DNA from: CF-46 sp963760735 | GTDB lineage: Bacteria > Chloroflexota > Limnocylindria > Limnocylindrales > CSP1-4 | Assembly: GCA_963760735.1 (NCBI GenBank) | Contig: CAVXEB010000007.1 | Location: 620,001-684,000, forward strand | Direction: 5' to 3' | Length of the DNA stretch: 64,000 bases | Notes under the pieces: model-generated | Databases searched by the model: none | Told to the model about the DNA's origin: nothing | Seen by the model: only the letters and a program-made list of their open reading frames with translations | Shown here: one piece after another, positions 43,131 to 51,946 of the stretch | Position numbering within the stretch: the stretch's first letter is position 1 | Layout of the letters: every line of letters starts with the position of its first letter | Translations under genes and position numbers: made by a program

Positions 43131-43256
43131 ATGAAGACGTTCCTTGTACTCGTCGTCGTCTCGATCGCCTTCAGCGTCGCGGTTTCGCTCGCTGTGGTGC
43201 TCGGGCCCAGGCTGGCTCGCCGGGATCGCCCGGAGGGAGAGGAGGTCCTCACATGA
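43131..43256 (+). CDS. 41-residue membrane peptide
   Basis: GGAGG seven bases before ATG 43131. One transmembrane helix (KTFLVLVVVSIAFSVAVSLA) and a short basic-acidic tail. Its TGA overlaps the ATG of the next gene (ATGA), so the two are coupled; it may be a partner or leader peptide of that membrane protein. Confidence 0.65.
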   Translation: MKTFLVLVVVSIAFSVAVSLAVVLGPRLARRDRPEGEEVLT

Positions 43257-44197
43257 CGGCGCGCCTGCTCGGTCTCGTGGCGGCGGCGTCCGTCGCCTTC
43301 ATCCTCATGGTCCCGGTCGTCCTGGCGGCCGAGACCGTCGATCAACCGGGTCGCATCGTGGTCTCCGTCCGCGGGGATGTCACCGTCCCTGCCGGCGAGG
43401 AGGCCGATGTTGTCGTCGTCGTCGATGGTGTGGCGACGATCAGCGGCGAAGTGAACAGGCTTGTGACCATCAACGGGTCGGCCGTTGTCTCTGGAGCACA
43501 CCTGGACTCGATCGTCGCCGTGGGCAGCGACGTCCAGCTGAACGCCGGGACGGTGGTCACGGGCGACGTCATGACCGTCGATTCGCAGGTCCACCAGGCG
43601 GGTGACGCCACGGTCCTCGGTGAGGTGACGGATCTTCGCGCGTCGCTCATCGCCGTTGGCGCCGTCCTGGCCCCGGCATTCCTGCTGTTCTGGATCGGGA
43701 TGGGCCTTGCGACGATCGTCGCCGGGCTGCTGCTTGCCGGCCTCGCCAGCCGACAGGTTCGGACGGCTGAGCGGGCCATCGTCCGGGAACCGGTCATGAC
43801 CCTCGTGGTCGGCGTGATGGGGCTCATCCTCATCCCGGTCGCCGCCATCGCGCTGATGATCACCATCATCGGTGCGCCACTTGGACTCGGCGTCCTGTTC
43901 CAGCTGTGGCCGCTGATCGCGTTCGTCGGCTACCTCGTGGCCGGCATCGGGATCGGCGAATGGATCCAGGCTCGGATCTGGCCGGGCGTGGTCCATGACC
44001 GCCCGTACGTCGCCGCGATCCTCGGCATCCTGGTGCTCCAGTCGACGTCGCTCGTCCCGGTCCTCGGGATCGTCAGCGTGGTCGCCAGCCTGTTCGGCTT
44101 CGGCGCCGTGCTGCTTGTGGCGTGGCGGACGCTGGCGTCGCGGCCGGACGTATTCGCGCCGGTCGCCGGTCCAGCGCCGGCTCCGGTCGCGGGCTGA
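43253..44197 (+). CDS. Signal-peptide, beta-rich and multi-helix membrane protein (bactofilin-like N-terminal part)
   Basis: 314 residues. Signal segment to about residue 24 (LVAAASVAFILMVPVVLAAE). Then about 100 residues of short beta repeats with alternating Val/Gly (GDVTVPAGEEADVVVVVDGV, LVTINGSAVVSGAHLDSIVA), like polymer-forming or export-side beta-helices. Four or more transmembrane helices follow from residue 130. Related to unclassified 'polymer-forming' membrane proteins. Followed by a strong hairpin. Confidence 0.75.
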   Translation: MTARLLGLVAAASVAFILMVPVVLAAETVDQPGRIVVSVRGDVTVPAGEEADVVVVVDGVATISGEVNRLVTINGSAVVSGAHLDSIVAVGSDVQLNAGTVVTGDVMTVDSQVHQAGDATVLGEVTDLRASLIAVGAVLAPAFLLFWIGMGLATIVAGLLLAGLASRQVRTAERAIVREPVMTLVVGVMGLILIPVAAIALMITIIGAPLGLGVLFQLWPLIAFVGYLVAGIGIGEWIQARIWPGVVHDRPYVAAILGILVLQSTSLVPVLGIVSVVASLFGFGAVLLVAWRTLASRPDVFAPVAGPAPAPVAG

Positions 44198-44238
44198 TCG
44201 CGGGGTCGAAGCAAGCCTGCGACGTGCAGGTCCCTTGG

Positions 44239-44266
44239 GTGAGGGCCGTCCAACGACGGCCCTCAC
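44239..44266 (+). terminator. Perfect 12-bp hairpin after the membrane protein gene
   Basis: GTGAGGGCCGTC, loop CAAC, GACGGCCCTCAC, 41 bases after the stop. Followed by TGTCGAGCTCGTG, no long T-run. Confidence 0.7.
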
Positions 44267-44334
44267 TGTCGAGCTCGTGACGTGCGGATGGATCGGGTGC
44301 GGCCGGAGGCCACGTCCAACGAGCCCCCGGAAGG

Positions 44335-44355
44335 GGGACGAAGGGCCCTTGTCCC
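44335..44355. promoter_or_regulatory. GGGAC...GTCCC inverted repeat before the flavodoxin gene
   Basis: GGGACGAAGGGCCCTTGTCCC: 5-base arms GGGAC/GTCCC around a mostly paired centre. It lies about 56 bases before ATG 44411. Palindromes with GGGAC halves are typical of NarL/DevR-type regulators; assignment here is speculative. Confidence 0.35.
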
Positions 44356-44410
44356 AACCGATCACGCGGACGGACGATCGCGAGCGACGAAGCTTGCCAG
44401 GAGACATGCC

Positions 44411-44923
44411 ATGAAAGCCGTCGTTGTCTACGAATCCCATTGGGGCAACACGGAAGCGGTCGCGCGGGCGATCGCCGACGGCATCGGGCCGGGGGCGGAG
44501 GCTCTGCATACGGACGAGGCGACCGGGCTGGCGATCGAAGATGTCGACCTCATTGTCGCCGGCGCCCCGGTCATCGCCTTCGCGCTACCGCGCGAGGGTG
44601 TCGAGAAGCAACTTGCCAGCGACATCAAGGCACCGCGACCGGCCGACGTCTCGCACCCGCTCCTCCGCGCGTGGCTCGAAGCCTTGCCGATCGGGCGCGG
44701 CTGGGCGGCGACCTTCGAGACCCGGGTCTGGTGGTCGCTGCGCGGTGCGACGGGGACGATCGAATCGAAGCTCGGGAAGGCCGGCTACCGCCGGCTCGCC
44801 AAGGCCGAGCGCTTCATCGTCGACGGCGGCTACGGGCCGCTTCGCGACGGCGAGCTGGAACGGGCTCGGCGATGGGGCTCTGAGCTGGCCCTCGCGCTGA
44901 CCGCGGCGGCACAGCCGGCCTGA
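44411..44923 (+). CDS. Flavodoxin family protein
   Basis: 170 residues. AVVVYESHWGNTEAVARAIA is the FMN phosphate loop and LIVAGAPVIAFALPREG the second FMN contact. AGGAG upstream of ATG 44411. Electron carrier or flavodoxin-type stress protein; the second in the island after 33440-33955. Confidence 0.88.
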   Translation: MKAVVVYESHWGNTEAVARAIADGIGPGAEALHTDEATGLAIEDVDLIVAGAPVIAFALPREGVEKQLASDIKAPRPADVSHPLLRAWLEALPIGRGWAATFETRVWWSLRGATGTIESKLGKAGYRRLAKAERFIVDGGYGPLRDGELERARRWGSELALALTAAAQPA

Positions 44924-44990
44924 CGCGACCGGACATCCTGACCGTGGAGAGGACGTTCAGCGCCGATCGCGAGCCCATCGGCACTGGTCG

Positions 44991-45007
44991 TCCCCCATCC
45001 GGGGGGA
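44991..45007. promoter_or_regulatory. TCCCCC-N5-GGGGGA palindrome upstream of a membrane protein gene
   Basis: TCCCCCATCCGGGGGGA, six-base arms and five-base spacer, 76 bases before the GTG at 45083. It could be an operator or promoter-proximal hairpin. A related C-run/G-run pair lies at 62033-62059. Confidence 0.35.
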
Positions 45008-45082
45008 ATCGATGACAACGAGGCATCCGGCGATCGACCCACGCGCCGATTGGTCCGGCCTGATCCAAGTCGGAGGTGCGAC

Positions 45083-45658
45083 GTGACCGCGCTGAACCAC
45101 CCCTCGAACCGCGAGGGCCACCTGTTGATCGGCGGCGGCCTGATGGTCGTCGGCCTCATCGCCGCGGGCCTCATGGCGATCGACATCGACCCCTCCGGCT
45201 GGCTGGCCGGCAGCGGTTGGACTTCCTTCGTCATCATCCCGGGCGTGCTGCTCCTTGGCGCCGGCCTGCTGACACGGCGGCCCGGCTCGGAGGGGCTCAC
45301 GATCGGCGGTGCGATCGTCACGACCGTCGGCCTGATGCTGCTGGCGATGGACCAGACCGGAACCTGGCAGAGCTGGGCGTACGCCTGGGCCCTGATCCCG
45401 GCCGCCGCCGGTGGCGGGCTCCTGCTCCACGGTCTGCGGTCCCACGACGGGACAGCGATCGCGTACGGAATCCGGGTCGGCCTCGTCTCGCTCGTCATGT
45501 TGCTCGTCGGGGCGTGGTACTTCGAGACGATCTTCCAGACCGGCGCCCCGCCGTTCGAGCTTGGGGACGCCTGGCCGATCCTGCTGATCGGCATCGGTGC
45601 CGCCGTCCTGCTGTCCGGCATGGTCCGGCGCTCTCGGGACACGGAGCACCCCAGCTGA
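45083..45658 (+). CDS. Hypothetical membrane protein, about six helices
   Basis: 191 residues. GGAGG six bases before GTG 45083. Hydrophobic segments LLIGGGLMVVGLIAAGLMAI, FVIIPGVLLLGAGLL, IGGAIVTTVGLMLLAM, WAYAWALIPAAAGGGLLLHG, VGLVSLVMLLVGAWYFETI and WPILLIGIGAAVLLSGM. The pattern of paired helices resembles LiaF-type N-terminal membrane domains. Function unknown. Confidence 0.75.
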   Translation: MTALNHPSNREGHLLIGGGLMVVGLIAAGLMAIDIDPSGWLAGSGWTSFVIIPGVLLLGAGLLTRRPGSEGLTIGGAIVTTVGLMLLAMDQTGTWQSWAYAWALIPAAAGGGLLLHGLRSHDGTAIAYGIRVGLVSLVMLLVGAWYFETIFQTGAPPFELGDAWPILLIGIGAAVLLSGMVRRSRDTEHPS

Positions 45659-45734
45659 ACGTCGCATCGCGACGGTGAGCCGCGCTCGGGCGTGGTGACC
45701 TCGCTGCGACGTGCGCCGGGATGACCGGCGCCAC

Positions 45735-45764
45735 GAGGGCTCCGGTCGCTCGGCCGGAGCCCTC
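45735..45764 (+). terminator. 11-bp hairpin
   Basis: GAGGGCTCCGG, loop TCGCTCGG, CCGGAGCCCTC, 76 bases after the stop at 45658. Confidence 0.65.
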
Positions 45765-45816
45765 GACCATGCCTCCACGCCGGCCGCGACCACCAATCGG
45801 GGCGCGGATGCCGCGC

Positions 45817-45846
45817 GGGCCGCGTCGGGCCGCGTCGGGCCGCGTC
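45817..45846. repeat. Three tandem copies of GGGCCGCGTC
   Basis: Units at 45817-45826, 45827-45836 and 45837-45846 are identical. They lie in the intergenic region before the gene at 45996. Confidence 0.85.
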
Positions 45847-45995
45847 GGACGTTCCGAGAGGCGGCGGAGGTCCCAGGGCCTCGTGCCCAATGGCTCGGAC
45901 GCAACGGGCCGTCCGACACGGGTGGTCGACGGACGGCCGGGCCAACCTTCCCTCAGGCCAAATCACAACATCAACAGGGCAAAGGAGAACAGGAA

Positions 45996-46685
45996 ATGAC
46001 GAAGCGGCTTCAACGCCTTGGAATCGTCCTCGCGGTCTTCGGGCTCGCGTTCGCGGCCGTCGGCGCGTTCACGTTCATCAAGACCCAGGAAGGCTATCGT
46101 TCGCTGAATGCGTTCAGCGCGGCGCAGAACGTCACGCTCGCCTACAACGAGCAGGGCCAGCTCACCTCGGGCGGCACGACCGAAGAGGCGCAGGGCATCA
46201 TGGGCCTGCTGACGAACGACTGGGGCTATCCGGTCGTGGCCAGTGACCTCAACCCGAACGACCCGGTCGTCAACACCGGCAGCGAGTACATGTTCCAGAT
46301 GGCGACGGTCGCCTATCACACGCTGCACGGCACGCAGGCCGTTGTCCTCGACAAGGACTTCACGGCGCCCGACGGCACCGTCTACAAGGCGGGCACCGAG
46401 TATCAGGTCCCGGTCGACGGCCGCTACTGGGCCAACTTCGACCGCACCAACCCGGTCGACGCGGCGGTCCGTGCCCAGGCCTGGACCGGCGTGGCCCACG
46501 CCCTGATCGGCGAGCTGGGTGTCGGCACCGTGACGGCTTCGGCCCTGCAGATGGGTCTTGGACTTGCCGGCCTCTTCGCAGGTGTCGGGTTCGTGTTCAT
46601 CTTCGCCGGGCTCGGCCTGGTGTGGGCGGCACGACCGGAGACGGAGAAGGTCCCCGTGCTGCGGCCCGCAGGCGTTCCGGCCTGA
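45996..46685 (+). CDS. Two-helix membrane protein with large external domain
   Basis: 229 residues. N-terminal anchor LGIVLAVFGLAFAAVGAFTF, then about 150 residues rich in Asn/Thr/Tyr (LNAFSAAQNVTLAYNEQGQL, SEYMFQMATVAYHTLHGTQA, YWANFDRTNPVDAAVRAQAW). A C-terminal helix GLAGLFAGVGFVFIFAGLGLVW follows. Strong ribosome site. Resembles uncharacterised actinobacterial/Chloroflexi envelope proteins; no function known. Followed by a terminator. Confidence 0.75.
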   Translation: MTKRLQRLGIVLAVFGLAFAAVGAFTFIKTQEGYRSLNAFSAAQNVTLAYNEQGQLTSGGTTEEAQGIMGLLTNDWGYPVVASDLNPNDPVVNTGSEYMFQMATVAYHTLHGTQAVVLDKDFTAPDGTVYKAGTEYQVPVDGRYWANFDRTNPVDAAVRAQAWTGVAHALIGELGVGTVTASALQMGLGLAGLFAGVGFVFIFAGLGLVWAARPETEKVPVLRPAGVPA

Positions 46686-46722
46686 CGCCGATGGAGCCAC
46701 GGCTCCGCTGACCCAGCACACT

Positions 46723-46757
46723 GCCGAAGGGCCTGCCGAGGGGACAGGCCCTTCGGC
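46723..46757 (+). terminator. 13-bp hairpin
   Basis: GCCGAAGGGCCTG (46723-46735) pairs with CAGGCCCTTCGGC (46745-46757) around a 9-base loop, then TCTTG. It lies between converging genes. Confidence 0.7.
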
Positions 46758-46792
46758 TCTTGCGTGTTCCGCGAAGAGCGACGCTGCGTGCG

Positions 46793-47245
46793 TCAGGCGT
46801 GGATCGCGTCCAGCGTGATCCGTCGGGCGTGGATCCGGCAGATGACCCGGGTGTCGCGCGCCTGCTGCTCCGCCGGATAGACGAACCCGTAGAAGCGCGG
46901 GTGGCAGGTGTACCGGCGCGCCAGCCGATCGACATGCTCGAGGGCGCCGTCGCGAACGAGCTCGGCATCGCCTCGGATCTGGATGAACCGGCCGGTGTTG
47001 TCCGGGTCGACGACGAGGAGGCTCGCCTTCGGATTCGCCTGGAGGTTCCGCGCCTTCCGGCGCTCGAGCGTCGTGTTCACGGTCGCGCACTCGTCGTCGT
47101 GGTCGACCCAGACGAGGCTCGACTCGGGCTGGCCGGTCGGCGACATCGTCGTCAGGACGCCGCAGATCGGCCGTTCCAGCAGGTCGAGGTGCGAAGTGGG
47201 AAGCGGCACTGCGGAGGGCGCGACAGGCGCTTCGATGCGAGTCAT
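46793..47245 (-). CDS. PPOX-class flavin/F420-binding protein
   Basis: 150 residues of the pyridoxamine-phosphate-oxidase-like split barrel: ICGVLTTMSPTGQPESSLVW, VNTTLERRKARNLQANPKAS and LLVVDPDNTGRFIQIRGDAE are the standard strands. Members of this type often bind F420. ATG 47245 overlaps the stop of the paralogue upstream (ATGA). Confidence 0.9.
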   Translation of the reverse strand: MTRIEAPVAPSAVPLPTSHLDLLERPICGVLTTMSPTGQPESSLVWVDHDDECATVNTTLERRKARNLQANPKASLLVVDPDNTGRFIQIRGDAELVRDGALEHVDRLARRYTCHPRFYGFVYPAEQQARDTRVICRIHARRITLDAIHA

Positions 47246-47715
47246 CGGTCCGTGCACCCCGGTCGCGCGTCCAGGGCGACGACGCGCGTCGGACGGATGC
47301 GGCAGAGGACTGGGATCTCGGTCTCGGCGAAGCCGGCCTGGATGCACTCGCCGAAGTACCGGACCGGCCGGCCCATGTACCGGGAAGCCAGGGCGTCCAG
47401 GTGGTCTGCCGCGCCGTCCTCGGTCATCTCGACGACCGTGCCCCGGATCTCGAGGTAGCGGAGCGACTCCCGCGGGTCGAAGCAGAGCAGCGTCACGAGC
47501 GGATTGCGGCGCATGTTCCGCTCCTTCTGAAAGCCGCGCATCGTGTTGACCCGGACGAGCTCGCCGTCGAAGTCGCACCACACCACCGAGGTCTGCGGCG
47601 ACCCGTCGGGCATGACCGTCGTGAGGGCGGCGACCGGCGGGCAGTCGATCAGGTCCCGGTGCGACCCGGGAATGCCTGCGCCCGTGGGCTCGAGGATCCC
47701 GGCCACCGCGCTCAT
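47242..47715 (-). CDS. PPOX-class flavin/F420-binding protein (paralogue)
   Basis: 157 residues: VAALTTVMPDGSPQTSVVW, VNTMRGFQKERNMRRNPLVT and LCFDPRESLRYLEIRGTVVE mirror the neighbour's segments. A tandem duplication is likely. Both ends overlap adjacent genes, so these two and the acyltransferase form one coupled operon. Confidence 0.9.
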   Translation of the reverse strand: MSAVAGILEPTGAGIPGSHRDLIDCPPVAALTTVMPDGSPQTSVVWCDFDGELVRVNTMRGFQKERNMRRNPLVTLLCFDPRESLRYLEIRGTVVEMTEDGAADHLDALASRYMGRPVRYFGECIQAGFAETEIPVLCRIRPTRVVALDARPGCTDR

Positions 47716-49085
47716 GCCGCGGCCGCCATCGGCGAGGCGCGACCGAGCCGGTCCAGCTCCGTTCGGACCGCGGCGGCGAAGACCTCGAGGTCCGGGTATG
47801 CCTCGCGATCGGCGGTGACGCCGATCCGGAGCGTGCCCGCATACGTCACCGCACCGACGCCGAGGGCCACCGGTCCGATCAGGGGCAGGATCGGGAACAC
47901 CTCGAGCAGGCGCGCCCCCGCGAAGAACAGCGGCCGGCTCGAGCCGGGCAGGCTCGCCGTGGTCACGTTGACCCGCTGACGTGCGATCGCCTCGAGCAAC
48001 AGGCGCCTCAGGAACCGGACGCGGAACAGCGACCCCAGCGAAGTCCGCGGCCGCGCCTTGCGGGCCGTGGTCTCGGCCGCGATCCCTTCGAGCCGGCGGA
48101 TGGGATCGGACACATCGAGTCGGAGCGGAACGACCATCTGCGCGATCTCGTTGCCGGGGACCCGACCGTGCATCCGGCCGCGCAGCGAAACCGGCACGTA
48201 GACGGGGGTCGTGATGCCCTCGAGCGGTTCCCCCCGGCTGCGAAGGACGGCGCGCAGCCCCGCTGCCGTCAGCGCGAGGAGGACATCGTTTGTCGTCGCG
48301 TCGTGCGCGCGGGCGATCCGCTTCACGTCGTGGAGGCTCGTCCGGATCAGGGCCAGGTTGCGGTCCGGACCCACCCGGCGGTCGAGGCTCGTCTTCGAGC
48401 CCGGCGGCTCCGCGAGCAGCTCGCGGGTGCCCGGCCAGGCCGCCCGCAGTCGCCGAAGCGTCGATCGTGGCCGCAGCAACGTCGAAGTCACGACGATGAG
48501 CGACCGAAGATGTCGCCGCACGTTGTCGGCGAGCAGCGCGGCGGACGCCGGAGCATCGGCCGGCGTCCAGCCGAGGGCCGGCGGCGCGGGAGCCGCCGGG
48601 TCCAGGTCGAGGAACGCGGCGACCATCGTCAGCGCGGCCCGGCCGTCCGCGATGGCGTGGTGCATCCGCACGAAGAGGCCGACCCGCCCGTCCGACAACC
48701 CGGTCAGGAACCACAGCTCCCAGAGCGGCCGCGACGGATCGAGGCGGCGTCGCCGGAGACGCTCGGTCGCGCGCAGGAGCTCGGCCTCGTCGGCGGGAGC
48801 GGCCAGCTGGACGACGCCGACGTGATCGCCGACATCGAAGGTCGGGGCGTCCACCCAGTAGGGGCCGCCGAGCCCGCGGCGGGGCGTGCGGATGCACTGC
48901 CGGTACCGCGGGACGAGGTGCAGCCGGGCGTCGACGGCATCACGGACGGCCTCGATCCGGAACCGGCCGCTCGAATCGGACAGCTCGCCGCCGTCGAGGA
49001 GGACGAGCGCGGCGATGTCCTGGGGCCAGGCCGTGCTCGCGTCGAGCATCAGTTGGTCTTCCAGTGTGAGCCTGTCGATGGCCAT
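47712..49085 (-). CDS. Wax ester synthase/diacylglycerol acyltransferase family protein
   Basis: 457 residues, normal length. Makes wax esters or triacylglycerols from acyl-CoA. The catalytic HHAIADG (HHxxxDG) is near residue 141. ATTNDVLLALTAAGLRAVLR and PVSLRGRMHGRVPGNEIA are further family motifs, and the C-terminal ALGVGAVTYAGTLRIGVTAD resembles the ND-type region. Storage lipid role inferred. Confidence 0.93.
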   Translation of the reverse strand: MAIDRLTLEDQLMLDASTAWPQDIAALVLLDGGELSDSSGRFRIEAVRDAVDARLHLVPRYRQCIRTPRRGLGGPYWVDAPTFDVGDHVGVVQLAAPADEAELLRATERLRRRRLDPSRPLWELWFLTGLSDGRVGLFVRMHHAIADGRAALTMVAAFLDLDPAAPAPPALGWTPADAPASAALLADNVRRHLRSLIVVTSTLLRPRSTLRRLRAAWPGTRELLAEPPGSKTSLDRRVGPDRNLALIRTSLHDVKRIARAHDATTNDVLLALTAAGLRAVLRSRGEPLEGITTPVYVPVSLRGRMHGRVPGNEIAQMVVPLRLDVSDPIRRLEGIAAETTARKARPRTSLGSLFRVRFLRRLLLEAIARQRVNVTTASLPGSSRPLFFAGARLLEVFPILPLIGPVALGVGAVTYAGTLRIGVTADREAYPDLEVFAAAVRTELDRLGRASPMAAAA

Positions 49086-49115
49086 CGATCCTCCTCGGAG
49101 GGTCCGTCTGCGGCG

Positions 49116-50699
49116 CTAGCCGGCCCGGCTTGGGCGCACGGTCGCCCGTCGCACCTCCGCCGCCCGGGCGGTCGTGGCGAGAACGGCCGCGAGCGCGGCG
49201 GTCGATACGCGAGCCCGGCGGACGCTCGCCCGTCGTTGCCGGCGCAGGGACATCGGGAACAGGTCCATGTGGACCGCCGTCGCCTGCCCCCCGTCCCGGC
49301 TGAACACGACGCGGGCCGTGGGCAGCCCGAATTGCCGGAGATCGATCCGGAAGACGTCCGGGTCGGCCGGGTCGTCCGGGTGCAGCGGCAGGCCCTTGAG
49401 GAGCGCCGGGATCGGGGTCAGCTCCCGGAGCATCAGCCGGCCGCCGCGCACGAAGACCTGGACACCGGCACCGAGCATCAGCCTCGCCCGGATGTTGGTC
49501 AGCGGGCCGGGCAGCTGGTACGTGCCGCAGATCCCGCTCCACGTCTCCGGCCGCTGCGGCACGTCCGTGCGGATCTCGTCGCGCGGAACCCCGAGCAGGT
49601 GGTCGAGCAGCCCCGCCAGCTCCGTGGGCAGCCAGAGCATCGCCAGGCTCGCCCCGGTGGTGAAGGCGATGACGCCGACCCGGTCGTCGGGGGCCACGAA
49701 CATCTGCGAGTTGAAGCCGGGCAGGATCCCGCCGTGCCCCACGACGAGATGACCGCCGGCCATGTTGCGATCGAAGCCGAGGCCCATGCCCGGGACCCGC
49801 GGGTCGGGCCGGAAGTGGCGCTCGAACATCGTCGCGAGCGTGTCGGGCCTGAGGATCGAGCCGTGCTGGTTCGTGCCGCCGCCCATGAGCGCCGCGACGT
49901 AGCGGGCCATGTCGCGCGTCGTCGAGGTCAACGACGATGCGCCGGTCGTGACCCATGCCCGGTCGGTGACGGGCCTGGGCCCGCGCGGTCCGAGCGTGTA
50001 CCCAGTCGCGAGACGGCGCTCGACGTCGTCGGTCAGGACGACGTCGCTGTCGGTCATCCCGAGAGGCTCGAGGATGCGCTCGCGGAGGAAGCGTTCGAAG
50101 GGCTGCCCGCTCACGTCCTCGACGATCTGCTGGAGCGCAGCGAATCCATGGTTCGTGTAGACGAAGGTCGTACCCGGCTCCCACTCGAGTCGGATCCCGG
50201 ACCGGTAGTACGTCGCGAGCGAGGGGATCGGGGCGCCGGGTCGGACGCTGTCGCCCCAGTCCGGCCGGAGGAGGTCCGCGGGATGCAGCACCTCGGGCAC
50301 GCCGGCGGTGTGGGTCAGGAGGTGACGAACGGTCGCGGGCGCGAACGTCGCGCTCGCGGGGATCAACCGGAACGCGCGGAGGTACTCGTTCGCAGGCGCG
50401 TCGAGGTCGATCCGCCCCTCCTCCCAGAGCTGCATCACGGCGATCGCCGTGAAGGTCTTCGTGATCGAGGCGACCCGAAAGACCGTGTCCTCCGTGATCG
50501 GTCGACCGGTGTCGATGTCGGTCACCCCGTGGCCGTGGAAGAACTCGAGCTCGCCGTTTCGGACCACGCCGATCGCGAGGCCGACCGCTGCGTGTCGGTT
50601 GAGGATCGCCTCGACCCTCGTCGTCAGCTCCCGCTGATCGATCCCGGATGACGCTCGTTCCGGCCCTCGACGCGGGCGGTCGCGTGTGATCGTGAGCAT
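49116..50699 (-). CDS. Serine hydrolase of the beta-lactamase/class C fold
   Basis: 527 residues. SxxK motif in VASITKTFTAIAVM near residue 75, YxN in FVYTNHGFAALQQIVED, and HGG in VVGHGGILPGFNS. An extra 180-residue C-terminal domain follows, with a barrel-like GICGTYQLPGPLTNI and a final Arg/Ala-rich stretch. Likely a peptidase or esterase, not necessarily a beta-lactamase. ATG 50699; GTG 50714 possible. No clear signal peptide. Confidence 0.88.
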   Translation of the reverse strand: MLTITRDRPRRGPERASSGIDQRELTTRVEAILNRHAAVGLAIGVVRNGELEFFHGHGVTDIDTGRPITEDTVFRVASITKTFTAIAVMQLWEEGRIDLDAPANEYLRAFRLIPASATFAPATVRHLLTHTAGVPEVLHPADLLRPDWGDSVRPGAPIPSLATYYRSGIRLEWEPGTTFVYTNHGFAALQQIVEDVSGQPFERFLRERILEPLGMTDSDVVLTDDVERRLATGYTLGPRGPRPVTDRAWVTTGASSLTSTTRDMARYVAALMGGGTNQHGSILRPDTLATMFERHFRPDPRVPGMGLGFDRNMAGGHLVVGHGGILPGFNSQMFVAPDDRVGVIAFTTGASLAMLWLPTELAGLLDHLLGVPRDEIRTDVPQRPETWSGICGTYQLPGPLTNIRARLMLGAGVQVFVRGGRLMLRELTPIPALLKGLPLHPDDPADPDVFRIDLRQFGLPTARVVFSRDGGQATAVHMDLFPMSLRRQRRASVRRARVSTAALAAVLATTARAAEVRRATVRPSRAG

Positions 50700-50950
50700 G
50701 TGCACCGCCTCCACCGCAACGGTGACGCGGGCGCGCTCGCACCGCCAGAGCCGACGGGCCTCAGCTGTGGCGTCGGACGGCTCGTGGCGGGAACGGCCCG
50801 TTCGAGCCGAACGGCCCGTGGGCTGGCGCGAGGTGGCCGCCCGCTCGACCATCAGAACGCGTGAGATGCCGCGATCCGAGTGGTTCGGGGCCGCGCGACG
50901 ACACGATCGGGCGCGGACTGTCGCGGAATACGCCTTCCTGTGATTCCCGG

Positions 50951-51946
50951 TCAGCCGGCGGAGACACCCCTCCGACGGAGCTCGGCCGAGATCGCGGGCA
51001 CGACCGCGTGGAGGTCGCCGATGACCGCGTAGTCGGCGACGCCCATGATCGGCGACTCGGCGTCCGTGTTGATCGCGAGGATGTGCTTCGCCGCCTTGCA
51101 GCCGACGATGTGCTGGATCGCGCCGCTGATCCCGCACGCGATGTAGAGGTCCGGCGCGATCCGCAGGCCCGTCTGTCCGATCTGGTCCGAGTGCGGCCGC
51201 CAGCCGGCGCTGGTGACGACCCGCGATCCACCGACCGCGCCGCCCAGGAGCGCCGCGAGCTCCTCCAGGTCCGCGAACCCCTCGGTGCTGCCGACCCCCC
51301 GGCCGCCACCGACCACGACCTTCGCGTCGGACAGCGAGATCCCTCCGCGCTCCGGGGCCTCGCGGCTCGTGACGTGGACCGCGAGATCGGCGTCGGTCAG
51401 GGTCACCGGGATCGCCTCCACGGCCGGCGCGGGCGAGGCATCCGGCGCCTCCGTCGCGACCGTGTTCGGGGCGACGGTGATCAGGCGGACGGCCGCGTCG
51501 AGCCAGCAGTCCTCGAGGAGGCTGCCGGCCCAGCGCTGGCGGGTCAGCCGGTAGCGGTCACCGGGCTCGATCGAGAGGCAGTTGGCCGCCATCGGCAGGC
51601 CCATCCTGGCGGCGACCCGGGCCAGGAGGTCGTTGCCGCGCTCCGTCCCGATTCCCAACACCGCCTCGGCGCCACGGGTACGGGCGACCTGCTCGACCGC
51701 CGCGGCCCAGCCGTCCGGGTGATCGAGGGTCAGCCCCGGATGCTCGACGACGATCGCGGACGTGGCCCCGGATCCCGCGAGCGACGCCGCCGCTGCCCGA
51801 GCCGTCGGGGCATCGGCGATGACGAGCGCCTCGAGCGCGCCGCCCGTCGCGGCAGCGAGGCGGCGGGCGAGGCGAAGGGTCTCCGCCGAGCCGCGGTCCG
51901 GCGCATCCCAGGCGAGGGAGACGAGGACGAGGATCGGGCCGCTCAC
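50951..51946 (-). CDS. etfA: Electron transfer flavoprotein alpha subunit
   Basis: 331 residues. Takes electrons from flavin dehydrogenases such as the dimethylglycine dehydrogenase-like protein next door and passes them to the quinone pool. The FAD site is clear: VVGGGRGVGS, VTSAGWRPHSDQIGQTG, YIACGISGAIQH and INTDAESPIMGVADY. GTG 51946 overlaps the TGA of etfB (GTGA). Length normal. Confidence 0.95.
   Translation of the reverse strand: MSGPILVLVSLAWDAPDRGSAETLRLARRLAAATGGALEALVIADAPTARAAAASLAGSGATSAIVVEHPGLTLDHPDGWAAAVEQVARTRGAEAVLGIGTERGNDLLARVAARMGLPMAANCLSIEPGDRYRLTRQRWAGSLLEDCWLDAAVRLITVAPNTVATEAPDASPAPAVEAIPVTLTDADLAVHVTSREAPERGGISLSDAKVVVGGGRGVGSTEGFADLEELAALLGGAVGGSRVVTSAGWRPHSDQIGQTGLRIAPDLYIACGISGAIQHIVGCKAAKHILAINTDAESPIMGVADYAVIGDLHAVVPAISAELRRRGVSAG

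Larger units (their letters stand above)
45659..45995. other. 337-base gap with terminator and repeats
   Basis: Holds the hairpin at 45735-45764 and three tandem GGGCCGCGTC units (45817-45846). Then a region rich in GGGCC words leads to AAAGGAGAACAGGAA just before ATG 45996. No gene seen. Confidence 0.5.

Noticed and set aside
45711..45995. N-terminal extension of the gene at 45996
   Set aside because: The extension covers a terminator hairpin and tandem repeats, while ATG 45996 has a strong ribosome site and signal-anchor.
48168..50651. Long plus-strand open frame opposite the acyltransferase and hydrolase genes
   Set aside because: Antisense shadow; the minus-strand genes have clear catalytic motifs.
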